DNA from: VRUE01 sp963824705
Lineage (GTDB): Bacteria > Actinomycetota > Thermoleophilia > Solirubrobacterales > 70-9
Assembly: GCA_963824705.1 (NCBI GenBank)
Contig: CAWGQE010000002.1
Location: forward strand, 98,372-162,371
Direction: 5' to 3'
Length of the DNA stretch: 64,000 nucleotides
The notes beneath the pieces were generated by a model. The model worked only from the letters and a program-made list of their open reading frames with translations. It did no database searches and had not been told where the DNA came from. Positions 57,354 through 64,000 of the stretch are shown one piece after another. Numbering within the stretch: the first letter of the stretch is position 1; each line of letters begins with the position of its first letter. The translations under genes and the position numbers were made by a program.

Positions 57354-58017
57354 GGACCAGCTCCCGTGCTCTCTCGTAGGCCTCCGCCGCCTCCGGGCTG
57401 GGCGCGCTGCGCGGCCCGCCGCGCGCCCACTCCTCGGTCCCGGCCGCGCTGTAGCGCTGGCGCCAGCCCTGGTCGGGGTTGCCCATGATCTTGCGCTGCA
57501 GCTTGATAAAGCCGTAGAGGACCGCCTCCGGCCGCGGCGGGCAGCCGGGGATGTGCAGGTCGATCGGCATGAACTTGTCGGCGCCCTGGACGACGGCGTA
57601 GTTGGAGAACATGCCCCCGCTGGAGGAGCAGGCGCCCATCGAGATCGCCCATTTGGGCTCCAGCATCTGGTCGTAGAGGCGGCGGACGACCGGCGCCATC
57701 TTGATCGAGACCCGGCCCGAGAGGATGATCAGGTCCGCTTGGCGCGGCGACGCGCGCAGCGCCTCGGCGCCGAAGCGGGCGAGGTCGTAGCGAGGGCTGC
57801 CGACCAGCGCGATCGGCGCCTCGATCGCGCAGCAGGCGAGGCCGAAGGTGAGCGGAAAGCAGGAGTTCGCCCGCCCCCAGTTGAGCAGCTTGTCGAAGTT
57901 GGTCATCACGACCTTTTCCTCGACGAAGCGCTCCAGCTCCTCGCCCTCCAGGTCGCCGCGCAGCATGTCGCGGGCGCGCAGCTGGCGATCGCGCATCGTC
58001 TGGCGCTCTACCTCCAA
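57346..58017 (-). CDS. nuoB: NADH-quinone oxidoreductase subunit B
   Basis: A 223-residue subunit holding cluster N2, the last electron carrier before quinone. Cluster cysteines: GLACCAIE near 60, SMGACSSSGGMF near 128 and PGCPPRPEA near 158. The C-terminus (about 190-223) is a charged extension. TTG 58017 overlaps the nuoA stop as most junctions in this operon do; ATG 57996 (MRDRQLRARD) is an equally good alternative, with GGAGG 15 bases upstream of it. Confidence 0.96.
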   Translation of the reverse strand: MEVERQTMRDRQLRARDMLRGDLEGEELERFVEEKVVMTNFDKLLNWGRANSCFPLTFGLACCAIEAPIALVGSPRYDLARFGAEALRASPRQADLIILSGRVSIKMAPVVRRLYDQMLEPKWAISMGACSSSGGMFSNYAVVQGADKFMPIDLHIPGCPPRPEAVLYGFIKLQRKIMGNPDQGWRQRYSAAGTEEWARGGPRSAPSPEAAEAYERARELVRA

Positions 58018-58385
58018 TTCAGCGCACCCTTTCGCCAGACGTAGACGAAGGCGATCAGCAGCAGCACGACGAAGGTGATCAGCTCGCCGAGGACGAAGAC
58101 ACTGTCGGCTTCCTTGAGGATGACCCCCAGCGGGTAGAGGAAGACGACCTCGATGTCGAAGAGGATGAAGAGCATCGCGACCAGGTAGAAGCTGACGCCG
58201 AAGCGGAGGTTGTGCGAAGGCTCGACCGGGATCCCGGACTCATACGGCTCGCCCTGGCGCCGCTCCGCCCTGGTCGCGCCGCGCGAGGCCTTGGGCCCGA
58301 TCACGTGGTTGAGCATCACCAAAGCCCCGCCGACGCCGAGGCCGAGCAGGGCGAAGACGAGGATCGGGAGGTAGGACTTGAGCAT
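58008..58385 (-). CDS. nuoA: NADH-quinone oxidoreductase subunit A
   Basis: A 125-residue three-helix membrane subunit. Landmarks are the loop EPYESGIPVEPSHNLRFGVSF near 45 (conserved E-S-G-x-P) and FDIEVVFLYPLGVIL near 78. ATG 58385 (MLKSYLPILVFALLG) is the family start; the longer frame to 58454 is not supported. First gene of the nuo operon, transcribed away from the gene at 58548. No Shine-Dalgarno is visible, so a leaderless or short-leader start is possible. Confidence 0.94.
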   Translation of the reverse strand: MLKSYLPILVFALLGLGVGGALVMLNHVIGPKASRGATRAERRQGEPYESGIPVEPSHNLRFGVSFYLVAMLFILFDIEVVFLYPLGVILKEADSVFVLGELITFVVLLLIAFVYVWRKGALNWR

Positions 58386-58459
58386 TGGTGGGAGGTGGGG
58401 GGTGCGGCGGCCGTCCCGGGCGGGCATCTCGCGCCGCGCCGTCGTCGCCTGCAACCGCT

Positions 58460-58483
58460 GTTATACACCCACCTTGTGACAAG
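58460..58483 (-). promoter_or_regulatory. Putative nuo promoter element and palindrome
   Basis: On the minus strand TATAAC (58465-58460) is a candidate -10 about 75 bases before nuoA. The perfect 11-base palindrome CTTGTGACAAG (58473-58483) lies upstream of it and contains a TTGTCA -35-like sequence, but the spacing to the -10 (11 bases) is too short. The palindrome is therefore better read as a regulator site. It is in the 162-base divergent gap, which holds nothing else I can identify. Confidence 0.4.
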
Positions 58484-58547
58484 TTGCTACATAGTGATTT
58501 TCCGCATCAGCAAGCCGAATCCCGACCCTTTCGGGCGGATTTAGTCG

Positions 58548-58982
58548 ATGCCGGAGGTCCACCTCGTCGTCGGTTGTGCGCTAATTGCGCTCAACCTCGC
58601 GGCCTTCGCCGTTGGCGGCGTCGCATGGCTGCGTTCGCGCCCGTCGATCCCCTTCTGGTACCTGCTGCGAGCGGCCCAGGTCTCCGTCTTCATCCAGGCG
58701 ATGCTCGGCGGCCTGCTCGTCCTCACCAACCACAAACCCGACGACAACCTGCACTATCTCTACGGGATCCTGCCCCTCGTCGTCTCCTTCCTCGCCGAGG
58801 GCGCCCGCGCCGGCGCCGCCCAGCGCGAGCTCGGCGACGTCGACTTCGAAGCGCTCCCCACCGACCACCAACAGTCCCTCGCCCTGGCGATAGTCCGCCG
58901 CGAGATGGGGATCATGGCGGTCAGCTGCGGCGTGATCCTCTTTCTGGCGCTACGCGCCGCCAGCACCAGCGGGGCCTTCTAG
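58548..58982 (+). CDS. Membrane protein of unknown function next to nuo
   Basis: A 144-residue protein with three or four hydrophobic segments (about 5-27, 40-60, 70-85 and 118-138). A charged segment (about 88-112) separates the third and fourth. I do not recognise the family. It is divergent from nuoA and overlaps the convergent gene at 58950 by 33 bases, so both C-termini share a coding strand region. ATG 58548 (MPEVHLVVG). Confidence 0.65.
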   Translation: MPEVHLVVGCALIALNLAAFAVGGVAWLRSRPSIPFWYLLRAAQVSVFIQAMLGGLLVLTNHKPDDNLHYLYGILPLVVSFLAEGARAGAAQRELGDVDFEALPTDHQQSLALAIVRREMGIMAVSCGVILFLALRAASTSGAF

Positions 58983-59789
58983 CCCAAACAGCAGGATCAG
59001 CGATACGGCAAACAGCAGTGCAACACCGGCGACCGTGAGTGCGGCGAGGAGGACACCGAGGGCGATGGTCGTCACAACGGTCAGGAGAATGCCGACGACG
59101 CTGAGGACCTCGGCGGTGCCGCCGATGCGGGACCTGTACGACTTGGCGAGGCGGCGGATCGGCGTCGATCCCAAGGCCACGGTGACGCCCAGCAAGGCGA
59201 GGGCCGCGAGCGACCAGCGCCCAGCCGCGTCGATTTGATCGTAGGGAAAGTGCCTGGGCCCGTAGGGAGATTCATCCGCCTTCGCCGCCGGGACTTTGCT
59301 CTCATCAGGAGATTCAAGATATTCGGGGACCTCAGTCTTGTCGACCAGATCGGGTGCCTGACAGCCAGTCGAGCCGAGGGGGTTACCTCCGGCCGTGAAG
59401 GCTTTGGCGGCCACGACCGCGTTTGCTTCCGTCTCGAAACTCAGCGCCTCGGCGTACCCCCGGCTGTCTTCAAGGACGGCATTCCCGTTGCGGAAGGCTT
59501 CAACGTCCCATGAGGGGCTGTGGTCATGGCTGATCAAGCTGACGAAGATCCCCTCGTCAGACGGTATCCGGCCCAGGTCCAGCTCGCGGGCTTCGCCGGT
59601 CGTGACCACGGCCGCCTGTTCGCAGCCGACAAAGACCTGCACGGTGCCGTCGACGTTGGAGATTTTGACTACGACATGGGGCTGATTGCGTAGGTCGAAC
59701 TCCCTGCCCACCGCAAGGGCAACCCCGACCATCCCGATCGCCAGCAGCAGAAACCCGATTGCGATCTGCGATCCGCGCCCATTCAGCAT
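58950..59789 (-). CDS. Membrane-anchored protein of unknown function
   Basis: A 279-residue protein. N-terminal helix 7-28 (SQIAIGFLLLAIGMVGVALAV), an exported-looking region (about 30-190) with two cysteines (GCEQAAV and TGCQAPD), then three C-terminal hydrophobic segments (about 195-215, 228-250, 252-272). No motif is recognised. It overlaps the upstream gene by 7 bases, so the two form a small operon. It overlaps the convergent gene at its 3' end. Confidence 0.6.
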   Translation of the reverse strand: MLNGRGSQIAIGFLLLAIGMVGVALAVGREFDLRNQPHVVVKISNVDGTVQVFVGCEQAAVVTTGEARELDLGRIPSDEGIFVSLISHDHSPSWDVEAFRNGNAVLEDSRGYAEALSFETEANAVVAAKAFTAGGNPLGSTGCQAPDLVDKTEVPEYLESPDESKVPAAKADESPYGPRHFPYDQIDAAGRWSLAALALLGVTVALGSTPIRRLAKSYRSRIGGTAEVLSVVGILLTVVTTIALGVLLAALTVAGVALLFAVSLILLFGLEGPAGAGGA

Positions 59790-60376
59790 CGGTCGCTTTC
59801 AGCCGGCTTTCCCTGCAGGGTCGTGTTGACCTCGAGCACCTGCACCTTGAATTCGAGGCTGCGGCTCCAGCCGGTCAGGTCGACGTTTACTTCCAGCGTG
59901 TAGCTCTTGTGGCACTGCGGAAGGCTGGAGAGGGTCAGTCTTCCTCCGAAAGCGCCGCCGTTCGACCGGCTGCCTTTGACGACGAAGAGGCTGTCGACGC
60001 GGTCCTGCAGGAGGACGCTCATCTGACCCCGCACCAGCGGGAGCGCGCTCCCGCAGTGCCCGCCAGCGGTGAGAGCGACGAGCCTGATCAGCGCGTTGTA
60101 GGTCGAGCTGTTGCCGTTGCTGCTGTTCTCCTCAGCGGCCTCGAAGCGGTATTCGCCGGGACACGGGACTCGCGAGAGATGAGTTTCCACGCTGAACGCT
60201 TCGGAGTCCTCGTGGTCGATGCTGTGCCCCCGCAGGTCGAGCGTCGGGCGCAGCGAGTTCGAGTGGATGGCCTGAAGGCCGATTGTGACGCTGGGATCTC
60301 CTGCCCCGAATCCCCACGCCCCGGCCGGTGATGCCCAGGCCAGTGCGAGCGTCGCCAGGCTGGCGCTTGCGAGCAA
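59783..60376 (-). CDS. Secreted protein of unknown function
   Basis: A 197-residue exported protein. TTG 60376 is preceded by a strong GAGGAGG at 7 bases. Signal peptide 1-20 (LASASLATLALAWASPAGA). The mature part has several cysteines (RVPCPGEYR, GGHCGSAL, PQCHKS and a terminal C) and a beta-rich pattern (VTIGLQAIHSNSLRPTLDL). I do not recognise it. Likely co-transcribed with the membrane protein that follows. Confidence 0.65.
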   Translation of the reverse strand: MLASASLATLALAWASPAGAWGFGAGDPSVTIGLQAIHSNSLRPTLDLRGHSIDHEDSEAFSVETHLSRVPCPGEYRFEAAEENSSNGNSSTYNALIRLVALTAGGHCGSALPLVRGQMSVLLQDRVDSLFVVKGSRSNGGAFGGRLTLSSLPQCHKSYTLEVNVDLTGWSRSLEFKVQVLEVNTTLQGKPAESDRC

Positions 60377-60545
60377 ACGCCAGCCTCCTCTATGAAAAAC
60401 AGCGAAATTCGTAGGGCCTCTCTTCCCTGCTGATTCCCAGTCAGCGCATGCACTGTACCGAGACGTGAATTGATTCGTGTTGTCGCACCGATTTCTGTCC
60501 CCTCCGGGCGGTCGCGAGGCGAGCGACGGGGCGCCGGTGCCGGGA

Positions 60546-61022
60546 TCAGGCGGCCGTGACGCGGAAGGCGGGGTGATCGGGGGCGATGCGCCGCAGCTCG
60601 TCGTCGGACGAGTCGGGACCGACGCCGTCGAAGAAGGCGCCGACCTCCCATTTCCACTTCTTCAGGTAGGCGCGCAGGAGAGGGATCTTCTCGTCGTCCC
60701 CGACCTCGCTCGCGTCGAACTTCTCGGTGCGGCGGCCGAGCACGAGGCGTCCGTGCCCGCTGGCCCTCAAGTTGCGCACCCACTGGGTGTGCCCACGTGG
60801 CGCCACCAGGTAGCGGTTGCCCTCGTAGGTGAGCAGGTTGACCGGCGTCCGCCGCCACTCGCCGCTCTTGCGCCCTTGGACTTCGAGCACCCGCGAGCCG
60901 GCGACGCTGATGCCGAGCTTGGTCAGCGCGGCGACGAGGCGGTTGAAGACGTTCTTGGTGAACCAGCCGGGCTCCTGGAAGCGTTGCTCCATCGCTTCGA
61001 TGTTGGCACAGAGAATTGACAT
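60546..61022 (-). CDS. Deazaflavin (F420)-dependent nitroreductase family protein (DUF385)
   Basis: A 158-residue split-barrel protein of the Ddn/DUF385 family, which in actinobacteria uses reduced F420 to reduce quinones, nitro compounds or other substrates. Landmarks: VLEVQGRKSGEWRRTPVNLL near 47 and GNRYLVAPRGHTQWVRNLRASG near 70. ATG 61022 or ATG 60992 (MEQRFQEPGW) are both possible. Substrate is not known. The 169-base gap upstream of 60546 holds only the start region of the secreted gene at 60376 and no other gene. Confidence 0.85.
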   Translation of the reverse strand: MSILCANIEAMEQRFQEPGWFTKNVFNRLVAALTKLGISVAGSRVLEVQGRKSGEWRRTPVNLLTYEGNRYLVAPRGHTQWVRNLRASGHGRLVLGRRTEKFDASEVGDDEKIPLLRAYLKKWKWEVGAFFDGVGPDSSDDELRRIAPDHPAFRVTAA

Positions 61023-61147
61023 TCAGCGTGCCACGCGTGCGTCGAGGCTGGAAACGATTGGCGGGTGCTCGCCTCGGCTCTTCCGGATTTCGGCTCGCCC
61101 AATTCCCCTGGCCTTGTGCCTTCACTGTCGCGGCCACCTGGCGCGGA

Positions 61148-61252
61148 GTGGGCCGGGAGGAGATCAAATGGGCGGCATTCGTGGGCGCCTTCATCGGGGC
61201 TGGCGTCGGTCTCTTCGTCTACGTAATCGGCCTGGCGACAGGGCTATACTGA
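61148..61252 (+). CDS. Small single-helix membrane protein, 34 aa
   Basis: GTG 61148 begins MGREEIKWAAFVGAFIGAG and continues to a Gly-rich hydrophobic helix with a short Leu/Tyr end. A longer frame in the same register starts at 61016 but overlaps the DUF385 start region and has an atypical N-terminus. Only 7 bases separate it from the next small membrane protein gene. Small size makes the call tentative. Confidence 0.4.
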   Translation: MGREEIKWAAFVGAFIGAGVGLFVYVIGLATGLY

Positions 61253-61259
61253 AACGACG

Positions 61260-61478
61260 ATGAAGACAAAACGACTAGCTGTTTTTCTGCTGACGCGAGT
61301 CTCACTGCTGGCGCTCTTCGTCGCACCCGTTGTGGTCATAGCGAAGATGCTGGCGGCGCCGGCCATCGTGATTTCTTGCCTGGTCATCGTGGTCAACTTG
61401 GCGTTCTGGTTGATCGAGGAGGATCTGATCGACCGGATCGCTCCTCGGTTCGGCGTCACTCAGCTCAACGGCCGGTAG
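61260..61478 (+). CDS. Small two-helix membrane protein, 72 aa
   Basis: ATG 61260. Two hydrophobic segments (about 8-28 and 30-50: VSLLALFVAPVVVIAKML and IVISCLVIVVNLAFWLI) with a polar C-terminal tail ending in LNGR. GC and codon use are lower than neighbours. It overlaps the convergent flavin reductase gene by 19 bases. I do not recognise it, but the pair with the upstream 34-residue protein looks like a small membrane module. Confidence 0.5.
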   Translation: MKTKRLAVFLLTRVSLLALFVAPVVVIAKMLAAPAIVISCLVIVVNLAFWLIEEDLIDRIAPRFGVTQLNGR

Positions 61479-61936
61479 TCGCCCTCGTGAAAGACAAGCG
61501 GATCGCCCCTCGTCGTCTCCAGGGCGGTCACCTCGCCGGTGACGATCACGTGGTCGCCGCCGGCGATCACATCGCGCAGGTCGCAGGCGACGAAGGCGAG
61601 GGCGTCGTCTATCGCCGGGATGCCGTCGCGCACGCCCCACTCGACGCCCTCCCACTTGTCCGCCACCGGGGCCTTGGTGGCGAAGGCGCGGGCGATCGGC
61701 TCCTGACCGGCGTGCAGGATGCTGATCCCGAAGCGGTTGGCCGCCTGCACGGCGAGCAGAGTGCGTGAGCCGCGGTCTAGGCAGGCCAGCATCAGCATCG
61801 GCTCGATCGAGAGCGAGCAGACCGCATTGGCCGTCGCCCCGGCCGGACCCGCGGGCCCGGAAGCGGCAACAACGGTCACTCCGGTGGGCAACATCCCCAT
61901 CGCTGCACGGAAGCTGGCGGGGTCGGGCGGACTCAC
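61460..61936 (-). CDS. Flavin reductase family protein
   Basis: A 158-residue flavin-binding split-barrel oxidoreductase that reduces FMN or FAD for a partner monooxygenase. Landmarks: GMLPTGVTVVAA near 15, GATANAVCSLSIEPMLML near 35 and GISILHAGQEPIARAFA near 72, with ending GDPLVFHEGDYRPL. GTG 61936 is preferred; TTG 61951 is an alternative. It lies close to and divergent from the cytochrome c gene. No monooxygenase partner is present in the window. Confidence 0.85.
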   Translation of the reverse strand: MSPPDPASFRAAMGMLPTGVTVVAASGPAGPAGATANAVCSLSIEPMLMLACLDRGSRTLLAVQAANRFGISILHAGQEPIARAFATKAPVADKWEGVEWGVRDGIPAIDDALAFVACDLRDVIAGGDHVIVTGEVTALETTRGDPLVFHEGDYRPLS

Positions 61937-61966
61937 GGCTGCTAGGGACAATATGATGCGCGCCGC

Positions 61967-62365
61967 GTGCGACCTGTACTAGCAATCGCTCTGGCCGTCG
62001 TGGCCGCGCTCGCCCTCGCCGCCTGCGGCTTCGGCGAAGAGGGCATCTCGGTCTCCAAGGACGACCCCGACTACAACGGGGCCGTGCTCTTCGCCACCCA
62101 CTGCAGCGGCTGCCACACGCTGAGCGCCGCGGGCACGCAGGGAACCGGGAATCGCAGCGTGCGCACGCAGGGGCCTAACCTCGACCAGCGAACCGAGACT
62201 TATGACGATGCCCTCTTCGCGATCCAGAACGGCGGCTTCTCGGGGGCGATCATGCCCCAGAACATCGTCGTCGGCTCCGATGCGGAAGCGCTGGCCCGCT
62301 TCGTCGCCAAGTACGCGGGCGACGAAGCCGAAGAATCGCCGCGCCCCGGCCAGCCCTCTCCGTAG
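61967..62365 (+). CDS. Lipoprotein c-type cytochrome
   Basis: A 132-residue lipoprotein. Signal plus lipobox ALAAC (lipid-modified Cys near residue 20), then a heme motif CSGCH near 46 in LFATHCSGCHTLSA, and a distal Met ligand candidate in GAIMPQN near 95. It is anchored outside the membrane and probably carries electrons. TATGAT lies 9 bases before GTG 61967, suggesting a near-leaderless message. It is divergent from the flavin reductase and followed by serS. It may join the respiratory chain with the nuo complex. Confidence 0.85.
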   Translation: MRPVLAIALAVVAALALAACGFGEEGISVSKDDPDYNGAVLFATHCSGCHTLSAAGTQGTGNRSVRTQGPNLDQRTETYDDALFAIQNGGFSGAIMPQNIVVGSDAEALARFVAKYAGDEAEESPRPGQPSP

Positions 62366-62376
62366 CGCGATCCTCG

Positions 62377-63648
62377 ATGCTTGACCTGAAGCTGATCCGC
62401 TCCGATCCCGAGCGGGTCAAGCGGGCGCTCGCCCGCCGGGGTGCCGCCGAGGAAGTCGACGCACTGCTGGCGCTGGATGCGCGACGACGTGAGCTGCTGC
62501 CCGAGCTCGAGGGGGCTCAGGCCGAGCGCAAGACGCTCTCCAAGCAGATCGGCGAGGCGAAGCAGCGCGGCGAGGACGCCGCGGAGCAGATGGAGGTCGT
62601 GCAGGGCCTGAAGGAACGGATCGAGGCGGGTAAGACCGAGCTGGAGGAGGTCGAGGGGGAGCTCGAGCGGATCGCCGCCGCTCTGCCCAACCTCCCCGAT
62701 CCGGATGTACCCGACGGAATGACCGAGGAGGACGCGGTCATTCTGCGCGAGGTGGGCGACCGGCCCAGCTTCGACTTCGAGCCGCGCGACCACCTCGAGA
62801 TCGGTACCGAGCTGGGCCTGATCGACATGGAGTCGGCGGCACGACTTTCGGGCTCCCGCTTCGCCTACCTCAAGGGCGACCTGGTGCTGCTCGAGCTGGC
62901 CCTCGTCCGCTTCGCGATCGATCTGGTTCGCGGCGAGGGCCACGAGCCGGTCGTGCCGCCGGTGCTGGTCCGCGAGGAGGCTCTCTACGGAACCGGCTTC
63001 CTGCCCGGCGACCGCGACCAGATCTACGAAGTGCCGAAGGACGAGCTCTTTCTGGTCGGCACTTCCGAGGTCGCCCTGGCCGGGTTGCACGCCGACGAGA
63101 TCCTCGCCGCCGAGCGGCTGCCGCTGCGCTACGCCGGCTTTTCGCCCTGCTTTCGCCGCGAGGCCGGTGCCGCCGGCCGCGACACGCGCGGCATCTTCCG
63201 CGTCCACCAGTTCGACAAGGTCGAGATGTTCTCGTTCGTCGAGCCCTCGCAGTCGGCTGCCGAGCACGAGCGGCTTTTGGCGATCGAGGAGCGCATCCTC
63301 GGCGAGCTTGAAATCCCCTACCGGGTGGTCAACGTCGCCGCCGGCGATCTGGGTGCTCCGGCGGCGAAGAAGTACGACTGCGAGGCGTGGATCCCGAGCC
63401 AGGAGCGCTATCGCGAGCTGACCTCATGCTCGAATACCACCGATTACCAGGCACGCCGCCTCAATTGTCGGTACCGGTCTGCCGATAACGAAGCGATTCA
63501 GGCAGTGCACACCCTCAATGGGACGGCAGTTGCAGTGGGAAGAACGATGATCGCTCTGATTGAGAACCGGCAAGATCGGGAAGGCGGATTCACGCTACCT
63601 AATATTCTGCATTCCTATGGCTGCCCTGAGAGGATCGCACCACTATGA
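62377..63648 (+). CDS. serS: Seryl-tRNA synthetase
   Basis: A 423-residue class II synthetase, full length. N-terminal long coiled-coil arm (about 25-105; AQAERKTLSKQIGEAKQRGE) then motif 2 region FRREAGAAGRDTRGIFRVHQ near 265 and motif 3 region GTAVAVGRTMIALIENRQ near 382. The TSE serine-binding segment is LVGTSEVALAGLH near 226. The last 75 codons (from about 63425) are visibly poorer in GC than the rest. The TGA overlaps the ATG of the next response regulator gene. Confidence 0.97.
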   Translation: MLDLKLIRSDPERVKRALARRGAAEEVDALLALDARRRELLPELEGAQAERKTLSKQIGEAKQRGEDAAEQMEVVQGLKERIEAGKTELEEVEGELERIAAALPNLPDPDVPDGMTEEDAVILREVGDRPSFDFEPRDHLEIGTELGLIDMESAARLSGSRFAYLKGDLVLLELALVRFAIDLVRGEGHEPVVPPVLVREEALYGTGFLPGDRDQIYEVPKDELFLVGTSEVALAGLHADEILAAERLPLRYAGFSPCFRREAGAAGRDTRGIFRVHQFDKVEMFSFVEPSQSAAEHERLLAIEERILGELEIPYRVVNVAAGDLGAPAAKKYDCEAWIPSQERYRELTSCSNTTDYQARRLNCRYRSADNEAIQAVHTLNGTAVAVGRTMIALIENRQDREGGFTLPNILHSYGCPERIAPL

Positions 63649-64000
63649 ACGCCAGCGTCCGCGACGCTAAGAGAGTCGTCCTCTGCGACGACCACGAGAT
63701 TGTCCGCGATGCGATCAAATCGCGCATGGCCAATTCCAACGCGCTGCAGATAGTCGGCGAGGCGGCGAACGGCCGCGATGTCGTCGACGTGGTCAAAGAG
63801 CTCGAACCCGATGTCCTGATCATCGACGTCGAGCTGCCAAAACGCGACGGGATCGAGGCGACCAAGGAGGTGCTCAAGGTCCGGCCGCGGACCAAAGTGA
63901 TCATCTTCACCGCGCACGCCCAGCCGGACCTGCTGGCGCTGGCCCTTCGAGCCGGCGCCTCGGGCTACGTGCTCAAGTCGGCTCCGGCCGAGGACATCGC
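63645..64000 (+). CDS. Response regulator, NarL-type receiver (cut by window edge)
   Basis: ATG 63645 overlaps the serS stop (ATGA). The frame is open to the right edge (118 codons). It is a receiver domain: CDDHE with two Asp near residue 14, phosphoacceptor Asp in IIDVELPKRDG near 54, Thr in IFTAHA and Lys in VLKSAPAED near 107. The pattern is typical of the NarL/FixJ family, whose output would be a LuxR-type helix-turn-helix past the edge. The sensor kinase is not in the window. Confidence 0.88.
   Translation, partial: MNASVRDAKRVVLCDDHEIVRDAIKSRMANSNALQIVGEAANGRDVVDVVKELEPDVLIIDVELPKRDGIEATKEVLKVRPRTKVIIFTAHAQPDLLALALRAGASGYVLKSAPAEDI

Overview
The window is GC-rich (about two-thirds G+C by eye) and densely coded. 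It reads as chromosomal DNA of an actinobacterium, most likely class Thermoleophilia (Solirubrobacterales or Gaiellales). That placement is an inference from gene content: a fused E2-E1 2-oxoglutarate dehydrogenase, a DPPR-synthase-type UbiA protein, an F420-type DUF385 protein, many GTG/TTG starts, and secreted proteins with a LALF.ALGGT.YAA N-terminus, decapeptide repeats and polycationic tails. I see no rRNA, tRNA, CRISPR array or complete transposon.

Layout. 1-16.6 kb holds TCA-cycle genes (aconitase, Kgd, citrate synthase) mixed with a fatty-acyl reductase, an alkyl-DHAP-synthase-like gene, a UbiA prenyltransferase, a PfkB kinase and a quinone oxidoreductase. 16.6-24.5 kb holds a DEAD-box helicase, a two-component system, an AAA ATPase flanked by 35-bp direct repeats, an APH-type kinase and three secreted proteins. 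24.5-34.6 kb is accessory: an AbiEii-like nucleotidyltransferase/HTH pair with a palindromic operator, acyl-CoA dehydrogenase, RibD-like reductase, sulfotransferase, flippase-like membrane protein, CBS protein and a ThyX-like protein. 34.6-42.7 kb is a secreted-protein cluster behind a promoter with a palindrome in its spacer. 42.8-58.4 kb is an AEC carrier and a complete nuoA-N operon on the minus strand, nearly every junction overlapping. 58.5-64 kb holds small membrane and secreted proteins, a DUF385 protein, flavin reductase, a lipoprotein cytochrome c, serS and a response regulator cut by the window edge.

The most unusual signal is a set of nine long palindromic elements in four families (A: three copies, B: three, C: two, D: one). 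Copies of one family share short conserved blocks, but their long arms differ between copies while staying perfectly or almost perfectly complementary within each copy. Several lie in frame inside conserved genes (Kgd, NuoC, NuoG, NuoJ) and one supplies the C-terminus of the ThyX-like protein and the stop codon of its convergent neighbour. They resemble Rickettsia palindromic elements in lifestyle, but the within-copy complementarity of otherwise variable arms stands out. The AAA ATPase cassette, which appears to have split a divergent gene pair and left a histidine kinase without a normal start for its first membrane helix, is the second most interesting region.

Functionally the window combines TCA cycle and complex I genes, a candidate ether-lipid pair (fatty-alcohol-forming reductase plus alkyl-DHAP synthase) and a large investment in secreted, cell-wall-type proteins.
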